This document shows, one piece after another, positions 23,577 to 29,717 of a DNA stretch of 29,875 nucleotides. A model generated the notes under the pieces. It was not told where the DNA came from and searched no databases. It was given only the letters and a program-made list of their open reading frames with translations. Origin of the DNA: a virus; IMG/VR virus record IMGVR_UViG_3300044993_000419, positions 1 through 29,875 of that record; one strand, given 5' to 3'. The position numbers and the translations under genes are program-made. Numbering within the stretch: the stretch's first letter is position 1; every line of letters begins with the position of its first letter.

Positions 23577-25751
23577 TCAGCCAGCAACTAAGCCACCCGG
23601 CTCAGCAACAACCTGGTCTGCCTGGCCGCCATCCGGTAGACCAACGCCCTTTGCCATCGCAGTCTTTTGCAGTTCAGTCTGATACTTCATCTGCATCTCC
23701 TCCTGCGCCGCTTGGGCCATTGCATCCATCTCCTGAATAATCGCTTGCTTCTCAGCCTCCGGCATTTCGGAAAGCCTAATCAGCGAACGCGGACTAATCT
23801 GGAGCCCTTTGGCTGCCAATTCAGCTAATAGAATGAAGTTAACCTGTCTCTGACTTGCACTGTAAGTCTGCTCCGCTACCATCAGATCGTACTGCGTCAG
23901 ATCCACCGTGGTAAGCATCTGCCAGATATCGTCCTCCGTAAACTCCTCAAACGGCTCCCCGCCTAGCTGCCCACCCTGCTCTTGTATCTTTGGAGCTACC
24001 ATCCGGTAGATCCTATCCGCTGAGTAATACCTTTGAACCAGCGCCACCACCCGTTGCGCCACAATCTTTTGCGCGTAGGCAAGATTGTCAAAAAGATACT
24101 CACTGCCAGCTAACTTCTGTCGTTGAAGGAATTGAAGCTTAGCCGCTGAGTCGTGCGTTCCCTGACTCTGAATATCGATACTCAACAGCTGCTCTATCCG
24201 ATTGTCTGCTAGGTTCATCAGATCGACAATCATCGGAGGAAACGCTCCTCCCTCAACCCGCCTTGGTGGCCGGTCCGCATCTGTTACCGTCTGAACGAAT
24301 CCAGCACGGCTGCTGCCCACAATGAACTGTCGCTTGCTTTGCGGATCTGGGAACGTGGATTCATCTATAAACCAACCGTTTGTGATGAATCTATTCCCAA
24401 TGTCTATCGCCTGCGAATGTCTTTTGTTTAGCTCGCGCTGTGCATCTATCGCCAACGCTACCTTTCCTTGGAACCTATCTCCCCTCTTTATCCCATAAAC
24501 AGGGATACAGAAAAAATCATCCACAGGAAGGTCCGCCGGGTATTCGTCGCTAAGCACAACTCCACCGCAAACCGTTGTAATCCGAATCTTCTGTACTGTG
24601 ATCGGTACCGTTCTAAAGCCTAGTATGCTTCTTAGCTTCGCTAAGTCGCTCTCACTCCAACCCAGACAGTTGTAGGTAAAGTTGTCCGCATCAAACACAG
24701 CCACGTGCGTGGGAACGTAAATCCGTTGCCATCTCTCCAGCACACGGTACTCCTTTCGCACAGGATCAGCCATCGGCAACCCGCCAACACTCATCGCCCA
24801 ACGTTGCGTATCAAAATTACTTTCCGCAGTCGTGTGCTCAGTGCCCACTACCCTAGGCCCTATCACATCATAGGCATGTTTGATCTCTTCAACCTTATCG
24901 CCCCATACCTGCTTGAGCCTAGAAAAGCTCTGCATCCGGTGCTTGATTAGAAACTCACAATCGGACAAATCCTCCTTCTCGTGAGGCCCAAACCTAACAT
25001 CCCTCCACGGAAATGATTCTATCCGAATCTCCCCACGTAAATCCTTGTCACGTGAAACATAGATATTAAAGATCCCCCGGCCACTTATTACCTGATTCTC
25101 AAAGACCTTTGACTTCTCCCTAGCGTAGTTACACTGTTCTCTAATTACCGATGTAACCAAATTGAGAAGATCTGCCGTTTTCTGATCGCCACCCTCTACC
25201 GGTGTAAATCTCCACTCAGTCCGCTGCTCTCTTTCATAGCCACACAGCTGCTGCACCTTGGGTTGTATCCGATTCAGCGTCAAACACGCCCGCTCATCCT
25301 CAGCAAGCTTCTTCACATCCTCCGGCGCCCACTGCATCCCAAAGTAAAACTCCTCACAGAGATCACCCTCCTTGAGACTGTCCTCCTCAATCTCAGTCGC
25401 AAACCCAAACTGGCTATGAACCTCAGCACAGATCTCAGCCTCAGTCTCCTCCGGAAACGGCACCTCAACCTCAACCTCAACCAACTCATGAGTGTGCCCA
25501 TCCTCCTCAGAGGGAACCACAACCCAATACCCATCCTGCCCCGGAGAAACCTCCATCTCCTCCCCAGTCTCTGGATCTTGCTCCACCTCCGGCGGAACTG
25601 GAGCCTGCCACACTATTTCGTGAACGTGTTTGTTGTTCTTTCCCCCAGCCGGAGAACAGAGAGCAAAGCCCTCCTCCTCATTCAAATAAACAATGTGGTG
25701 ATGAGACTTTCGCCCTAGCCCAGACTTAGTCGTTGCTTTTAGATGTTTCAT
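23577..25751 (-). CDS. Portal protein, P22 gp1-like, with His-rich N-terminal extension
   Basis: This 724-residue protein is close to P22 gp1 (725), the dodecameric ring for DNA entry and exit. The portal-like core begins at ~125 with EGDLCEEFYFGMQWAPEDVK, followed by LTLNRIQPKVQQLCGYEREQ. Later it has FPWRDVRFGPHEKEDLSDCE, VLERWQRIYVPTHVAVFDAD and AIDAQRELNKRHSQAIDIGN, the latter typical of the crown/stem region. Ahead of the core are ~110 extra residues with KSHHHIVYLNEEEGF, NKHVHEIVWQ and DGHTHELVEVEV. This is a His/Glu-rich double motif not in P22. The C-terminus is helical and Gln/Met-rich. Neighbours (terminase, scaffold) confirm the role. Start has TAGGTGAA before ATG. Confidence 0.9.
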   Translation of the reverse strand: MKHLKATTKSGLGRKSHHHIVYLNEEEGFALCSPAGGKNNKHVHEIVWQAPVPPEVEQDPETGEEMEVSPGQDGYWVVVPSEEDGHTHELVEVEVEVPFPEETEAEICAEVHSQFGFATEIEEDSLKEGDLCEEFYFGMQWAPEDVKKLAEDERACLTLNRIQPKVQQLCGYEREQRTEWRFTPVEGGDQKTADLLNLVTSVIREQCNYAREKSKVFENQVISGRGIFNIYVSRDKDLRGEIRIESFPWRDVRFGPHEKEDLSDCEFLIKHRMQSFSRLKQVWGDKVEEIKHAYDVIGPRVVGTEHTTAESNFDTQRWAMSVGGLPMADPVRKEYRVLERWQRIYVPTHVAVFDADNFTYNCLGWSESDLAKLRSILGFRTVPITVQKIRITTVCGGVVLSDEYPADLPVDDFFCIPVYGIKRGDRFQGKVALAIDAQRELNKRHSQAIDIGNRFITNGWFIDESTFPDPQSKRQFIVGSSRAGFVQTVTDADRPPRRVEGGAFPPMIVDLMNLADNRIEQLLSIDIQSQGTHDSAAKLQFLQRQKLAGSEYLFDNLAYAQKIVAQRVVALVQRYYSADRIYRMVAPKIQEQGGQLGGEPFEEFTEDDIWQMLTTVDLTQYDLMVAEQTYSASQRQVNFILLAELAAKGLQISPRSLIRLSEMPEAEKQAIIQEMDAMAQAAQEEMQMKYQTELQKTAMAKGVGLPDGGQADQVVAEPGGLVAG

Positions 25752-25795
25752 TTCACCTACTAACTAAGCCTTTACCCCCCACCACTATGAGTTTC

Positions 25796-27454
25796 TCAGC
25801 AGACCATCCAACTTCTGGACCCACTACTTCGCCCCGATTCGCCGTAGTCATCCATCCATTCGCGGGCCCCATCCGGAACATCAATCCACCTTTTAGGAAA
25901 CCGATAGTCTTTTATCATGTCGATAACGTAACTCAGCGCATCCAGCCCATCGTCGTGCGGAGCAAATGGAAACTTATCCATCTCCATCCGTAACCGCTCC
26001 TTCACTCCCCAAGAAATGGCGCTTGAAATATGAATTTTCCCGTTGTGTAGCGGCCACTGAAGATTACTCACAATCCGCTCCTCCTTCGACCTTCCACTTG
26101 GCCGAAGCAACTCCAGCGTCCCAGTCTCTACCGACACCCTCTTTCCGGCCGCCCTCAACGCATTCGCTACGTGAACCTCCGTTGACGTCATCGCTACCTT
26201 TTCAACCCCAACCTTTTCAATCCGACCATTCCGCTTATACATCTCCACAATCTGCCTATACGCCTCCACCTCCTCCATTTTCTCAATCACGCCATCCAAG
26301 ATGTATAAATTCGACGCACCAACATCGTCCATCACAGGCTCTACACCAACACACCAAATAGCCCACGAATCCCCACGCTTCTGAATCTTGTTACTCCCAG
26401 CCGAATCCACCACTATAAATTTATACAATCGCTTAGGGATCTCATGCACCCGCAACTCCTTCAACATATCCGGATCTAACTTCCGGTTCGCCTTCGGAGT
26501 GGGATCTAACAAATGCTGAGAATAAAATTTCTGCTCATCAATCCGTAACTGCTCAATCCGCTCTTTACTTAAAAAAACCGGCTCCCCATTAGGCTCACCA
26601 CCCAACAACGATGGCTTCAACCGATGAAAATATACCGGGTTGCCGTCCTTCTTTAGATTCCGCAAAAAAGCTATCGCATCAGCATAATGATACGGAGTCC
26701 CCACAACCCGGTGCGTTCCACCGTCGGTTCCTAGATTGTGGCTCATCATAAACGCATCGACCACCTTCTCTGTCTGATTCAGACTCCCAGCGTTGTCGAA
26801 GGTCACGATGTCATCGTACTTGCGCCTATCGAAGTGTTTCCCCGTAGGCATCCCCTCAACCAAACCCCACGCCTCTAGCGTCCCCGCCGTTTTGTTGGAC
26901 TTTCTCTTCACCACCAAACCAGCCTCCTCAGCCCACTTGTCAGCCTCCCTCTCCGGATTGTCATATAAAATGTCCGGGAATAGCTCCTTCAAAAACGAAC
27001 TCTTCTCCAACGCCCACTTCACACTCCGAAGAAAGTCCAGCGCCTTCGTCCGACTATAACTAAAAATGCAGTTCGTCCCCTCCGGATCATTCAAAATGTC
27101 CTGAATCGTCTCCGCCACCGTGATAATTGTGCTCTTCCCATGCTCCCGCCCCCACAGATCCAAAGTATAATCCTTTGGCCCCTCCTGAACCTCCCGACAC
27201 GCCTGAATCACAAACGGATGATTGGCACCCTTCCACCCCAACACAAAATAAACCACAAACCACAAATCATCTAACACCAAAGTCCTGTATAAATCGAACT
27301 CCGTATATTCCTTGCTAACGATTTTCTCAGCCACCCAGCGGTAATTCTTCAGATACCGAACGCCCGGAATCGGCTCAAACACCTGCCCGTTTATCTCTAA
27401 CCGAAACTTGTCCTCCTTTCCCTTTCCCATCCCCCCCATCATGAACCCTACCAC
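25796..27454 (-). CDS. Terminase large subunit
   Basis: This 552-residue protein is an ATPase-nuclease that packages DNA through the portal. The Walker A variant is GREHGKST (102-109). Walker B is YDDIVTFD with acidic residues at 214-215, followed by the coupling stretch VVGTPYHYADA. The nuclease domain shows FIVVDSAGS (Asp350) and PHDDGLDALSYVI (Asp501-Asp502), which fit the metal-binding acidic residues of RNase-H-fold terminases. The start is unclear: GTG 27454, ATG 27442 or ATG 27430 are all in frame with poor ribosome-binding sites. The best Shine-Dalgarno upstream serves a 10-codon leader in the same frame. The small terminase candidate lies 1.1 kb away, not adjacent. Confidence 0.92.
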   Translation of the reverse strand: MVGFMMGGMGKGKEDKFRLEINGQVFEPIPGVRYLKNYRWVAEKIVSKEYTEFDLYRTLVLDDLWFVVYFVLGWKGANHPFVIQACREVQEGPKDYTLDLWGREHGKSTIITVAETIQDILNDPEGTNCIFSYSRTKALDFLRSVKWALEKSSFLKELFPDILYDNPEREADKWAEEAGLVVKRKSNKTAGTLEAWGLVEGMPTGKHFDRRKYDDIVTFDNAGSLNQTEKVVDAFMMSHNLGTDGGTHRVVGTPYHYADAIAFLRNLKKDGNPVYFHRLKPSLLGGEPNGEPVFLSKERIEQLRIDEQKFYSQHLLDPTPKANRKLDPDMLKELRVHEIPKRLYKFIVVDSAGSNKIQKRGDSWAIWCVGVEPVMDDVGASNLYILDGVIEKMEEVEAYRQIVEMYKRNGRIEKVGVEKVAMTSTEVHVANALRAAGKRVSVETGTLELLRPSGRSKEERIVSNLQWPLHNGKIHISSAISWGVKERLRMEMDKFPFAPHDDGLDALSYVIDMIKDYRFPKRWIDVPDGAREWMDDYGESGRSSGSRSWMVC

Positions 27455-27463
27455 ACCCCCACT

Positions 27464-27496
27464 CTAAAAAACTCTTGACTTCCTCCCACAACCCAT
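27464..27496 (-). CDS. 10-residue leader peptide in frame with terL, ended by amber stop
   Basis: MGCGRKSRVF is followed by TAG. A strong Shine-Dalgarno, GGGAGGAGG, lies five bases before the ATG, much better than anything at terL itself. The stop is followed after three in-frame codons by the GTG at 27454, so amber read-through would add an extension to the terminase. It may be a leader for termination-reinitiation. A sequencing or genuine nonsense change is also possible. Confidence 0.45.
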   Translation of the reverse strand: MGCGRKSRVF

Positions 27497-27809
27497 GTGA
27501 ACCTCCTCCCAAACACAATACAGGACGGAGAGGCCCACACCGCAGGCCGCTCCCGACATAGTGAGAAGATAGCAGCGGTGAGTGAGGGGGAGGTTGAGAA
27601 TTTCCAACCCCCAGGCGGCCCTAATAGCTTCTGGACAAAGGGAACCACCGCCACGTTAGTCAGAAAGACGGCGCAGAAAACGGGTGACCGCTAACCTACC
27701 CGGCCAAGCAAGGCGCAGCCCCAGAAGTATGTCACAAGCGACGGCGACAACTCACGGGGTTGAAAACCTAGCTGAAAGATGTAGTTTCCCCAAAAAAAAA
27801 GGGAAAGCT
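27497..27809. ncRNA. Gene-free structured stretch between divergent genes, possible ncRNA
   Basis: About 313 bp with no convincing gene on either strand. It folds into several compact hairpins. GAGAGGCC pairs with GGCCGCTC around a CACACCGCA loop (about 27526-27556). GGG-A-GGTTG pairs with CAACCCCC around AGAATTTC (about 27587-27613). CGCC and GTC pair with GAC and GGCG (about 27648-27673). GGTT and AACC form a short hairpin near 27762, and TTTCCC and GGGAAA flank an A-run near 27785-27806. GCGGTG near 27574 could pair with CACCGC near 27646, enclosing the second hairpin. The strand of any transcript is unclear. It resembles no RNA family I know. It may be an untranslated leader, a packaging signal or an RNA gene. 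Confidence 0.35.
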
Positions 27810-28352
27810 ATGTCTTTCGCTCTGGCTCTAATCTACGGGGTTGGATCTATTAGATCTTTCTTCTATGTAGATCTAGTACATAACCGGACCCCCCCCGCGG
27901 TAATTAAACTTGCGAAATCATTGAAGATTTACAGTCAAACACACGTAGGATCTATTTTCCCCCCAAGGCAAAACCGAATCCCTGAGGGATATACAATCCC
28001 CAAACTCATCGGTGACCGCCGGGAAAGTCCGGCACCACCACATACAGCTATGATAAAAATCGACCCCGACCACGAATACTGCGCACCACTAAACCCAACA
28101 CCAGAACAAAAACTAATCGCCGCCTGCATCCTTGAAGCCATCCGCTCCGCCACAAAGGGAAACCAACAAGACATCTACTGGCTCACTCACCCAGGTAACC
28201 CCGACACCCCATTCACACTCGCATGGTGCGCTAAACATACTATCCCTATAAACCGACTCCGAAAACTCAGCATGAACTGCCTCAAATCCGGTAACGTCAA
28301 AGGAACCGTCGCGTTCTCCAGACTCCTCGCCGAAATCCCAAACAACCGCTAG
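27810..28352 (+). CDS. Small hypothetical protein upstream of the strand-bias switch
   Basis: The frame is open well upstream, and the start is uncertain. ATG 27810 follows AGGGAAAG, a fair ribosome-binding site, giving 180 residues. ATG 28050 gives only the last 100 residues but coincides with a change to strongly C/A-ending codons. The C-terminal part (TPEQKLIAACILEAIRSATK, GNQQDIYWLTHPGNP, FTLAWCAKHTIPINRLRKL) resembles small helical phage and plasmid proteins of the pattern EQ+L+AAV+L.A+RDA..GN...WL, whose function is unknown to me. It is transcribed away from terL. Its coding strand is C-rich, unlike most genes here, because the whole local plus strand is. Confidence 0.6.
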   Translation: MSFALALIYGVGSIRSFFYVDLVHNRTPPAVIKLAKSLKIYSQTHVGSIFPPRQNRIPEGYTIPKLIGDRRESPAPPHTAMIKIDPDHEYCAPLNPTPEQKLIAACILEAIRSATKGNQQDIYWLTHPGNPDTPFTLAWCAKHTIPINRLRKLSMNCLKSGNVKGTVAFSRLLAEIPNNR

Positions 28353-28563
28353 CCATCAACACAATCGCCAGCTCGGGAAGGGGTTTAACATATCAATATG
28401 GAAACTTCGACCGGGCACCGGCCCCCGACACCCCCCCCTAGTCTTCGCACCGAACGGAGCGAAAACTCAGCCGATTCTCGACTCGCGACGGGACAACTGC
28501 GCTGTTTTTAACGATAAGAGCACTTATCAGTGGTCGATTCTTGTTAGGGCGCGGGGGGTTTCG
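28353..28563. other. Intergenic region at the G/C strand-bias switch, candidate origin
   Basis: This 211-bp gap contains four small inverted repeats: CATAT/ATATG (28389-28400); TTCGC...GCGAA with an inner CCG/CGG (28444-28463); GATAAG-AGCA-CTTATC (28513-28528); and GGGC/GCCC near 28413-28425. It also has a run of eight C (about 28431-28438), a run of six G (about 28552-28558) and two copies of CGATTCT. To its left the plus strand is C-rich; to its right it is G-rich. Such a switch marks many replication origins. It might instead be a packaging or promoter region. Confidence 0.4.
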
Positions 28564-29010
28564 TCAATCCGGGGGGATTTCGATTTTTGTATAGCGAATT
28601 TCCGCCCGGTTAGAGGTCGAGAGTCCGCGCTCCAATCGCTCCTGCTGATGGACTGTGTGCAACAGCTTGGCGAGCTCGCCAACGCGGGCCTGGTCCAGTT
28701 TGGCTGGATCCATCGCAGATTTAATCACGGTCTCATGACACGATGACAGTATGTCTGCTCTCACGCTGCGGTAGGCCTCGACGTCCCGGAGGTTTGGGAG
28801 CCTGGGGAGCCAGCGGGCCAGTGTTGCATCGACGGACTGGCGAGCGAGGCCGAGGGTTTTGGCGATGTCGGATGGGGGGACTCCGCGGGCGTGGAGATCG
28901 ACGATTTTAGCGACGTTGGTGCCGCTTTTACGGCCCTTTGGCCGGCCGGGCCGTTTTTTTGGCTTTTCGGGCGGCACATCAGAATTCTCAACAGTTATTT
29001 CCTTACCCAT
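28564..29010 (-). CDS. Probable terminase small subunit
   Basis: I choose ATG 29010 (MGKEITVENSDVPPEKP); the frame extends to a TTG at 29082, but that part (with a W-L-L-Y-V stretch) overlaps the divergent promoter. The ~148-residue protein starts with a basic AT-hook-like PKKRPGRPKGRKSG at ~18-31. Next is a helix-turn-helix, VAKIVDLHARGVPPSDIAKT then LGLARQSVDATLARW. The C-terminal helices (DILSSCHETVIKSAMDPAKL, VGELAKLLHTVHQQERLERG, LSTSN) match the common end of small terminases and terminase-like DNA-binding proteins. It would recognise the packaging start and load terL. It lies 1.1 kb from terL with another gene between. A transcription regulator is a weaker alternative. Confidence 0.72.
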   Translation of the reverse strand: MGKEITVENSDVPPEKPKKRPGRPKGRKSGTNVAKIVDLHARGVPPSDIAKTLGLARQSVDATLARWLPRLPNLRDVEAYRSVRADILSSCHETVIKSAMDPAKLDQARVGELAKLLHTVHQQERLERGLSTSNRAEIRYTKIEIPPD

Positions 29011-29021
29011 ACCACATACAT

Positions 29022-29129
29022 ATAGCAGCCATACGGAGCGGCTGTAATTGTAGAATGGGCATTCTGTAAATAATTGTTGCAATGTGAATCTGTTGTGGCT
29101 ACATTAGCGTCAGATAGCGGATAGCAGCC
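29022..29129. promoter_or_regulatory. Divergent control region with paired operator-like repeats
   Basis: ATAGCAGCC occurs at 29022-29030 and again at 29121-29129, with the related ATAGCGG at 29114-29120. A perfect palindrome AGAATG-GG-CATTCT lies at 29052-29065, just upstream of the plus-strand -35. These repeats lie between the divergent terminase-like gene and the plus-strand operon and are good candidates for repressor or activator sites. Confidence 0.4.
29077..29105 (+). promoter_or_regulatory. Sigma70-like promoter of the plus-strand operon
   Basis: TTGCAA (29077-29082, 4 of 6), a 17-bp spacer and TACATT (29100-29105, 4 of 6) lie 41 bp upstream of the ATG at 29147. A strong Shine-Dalgarno, AAGGGAGGAA, precedes that ATG. 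Likely drives the acidic protein, the repeat protein and, if the map is circular, the small genes up to 2163. Confidence 0.55.
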
Positions 29130-29146
29130 GCATTAAGGGAGGAAAT

Positions 29147-29692
29147 ATGTTTTACATCGTTGAAACCAATTACGTGGGTCCGAACAGGGATCAACACATC
29201 GACGCGGACCGGGTGGAGATTTGGACAGTGCCCGCCCGCTACGATACGTCCGGCCGAATCTGCCTAGAGGGGTGGTGCGGCACGACCAACGACTGGGCGG
29301 TTTACGCCCACGGCGAATTCGACACACTGGAGGAGGCGCGCGCTGCGATTGCGGATCAATTTGGACGCGTGAGAGAGGATGAGTTTGGGGCGCACGAGCG
29401 CTTTTTGTGGGACTACGACGGGGACGACGATGGGGAGATCGTGGAGCGTTATAAGCTCGGCGAGTACGTCCCGTATACGCGCGACCAAACGGCGGAGTGG
29501 ATTTGGCAGGACATGGAGCAGGACATCACAGCCCAAACCACCGACGACCGGTTAGGAGATCTGGTCGATGAGTATGAGGCGGCGGCTAATCGGGAGGGGA
29601 TCACTCTGCACGACGATCTGTGGGACGTCCTAGCGGAGTTTCGGGATCGTCTCCGGGAGGATGAGGAAGAAGAGGACGAGGACGAAGAATAA
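29147..29692 (+). CDS. Acidic hypothetical protein
   Basis: This 181-residue protein has a beta-rich N-terminus (MFYIVETNYVGPNRDQHIDA) and a central CLEGWCGTTNDWAVYAHGEF. A helical part (FDTLEEARAAIADQFG) follows. The second half is very acidic (DYDGDDDGEIVER, DQTAEWIWQDMEQDITAQTT) and ends in EDEEEEDEDEE. A strong AAGGGAGGAA ribosome-binding site precedes the ATG. The EGWCGTTNDWAVYAHGE core is, to my memory, shared by hypothetical proteins of phages or plasmids with no known role. High negative charge is typical of DNA-mimic inhibitors, including anti-restriction proteins, but also of many ordinary small proteins. First in its operon, so probably made early. Confidence 0.7.
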   Translation: MFYIVETNYVGPNRDQHIDADRVEIWTVPARYDTSGRICLEGWCGTTNDWAVYAHGEFDTLEEARAAIADQFGRVREDEFGAHERFLWDYDGDDDGEIVERYKLGEYVPYTRDQTAEWIWQDMEQDITAQTTDDRLGDLVDEYEAAANREGITLHDDLWDVLAEFRDRLREDEEEEDEDEE

Positions 29693-29717
29693 TTAAGCGA
29701 ACAAAGGAGACAAAACA

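Noticed and set aside
25263-25718. Plus-strand 151-codon frame opposite the portal start
   Set aside because: Low-complexity Leu/Asn/Arg content mirrors the acidic and His-rich portal N-terminus; no ribosome-binding site or context.
27464-27466. Genome-wide recoding of TAG
   Set aside because: TAG ends several genes at normal places (e.g. 2161-2163, 8338-8340, 28350-28352, and the TAGTG joins at 13464 and 16364), so it acts as a stop here.
27475-27503. Plus-strand promoter starting with TTGACT
   Set aside because: The -35 is good but no acceptable -10 lies 16-18 bp downstream (TGAACC).
27448-27654. Minus-strand 68-codon frame upstream of terL
   Set aside because: No good start signal, overlaps the leader and the hairpin region, and the protein looks like random translation.
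27497-27809. Group I intron or tmRNA
   Set aside because: No P7-like core, no tag-peptide frame and no split gene around it; only generic hairpins are seen.
28020-28036. GGGAAAGTCCGG, resembling a conserved RNase P RNA segment
   Set aside because: No other RNase P elements are nearby, and the match lies within an open reading frame; coincidence is more likely.
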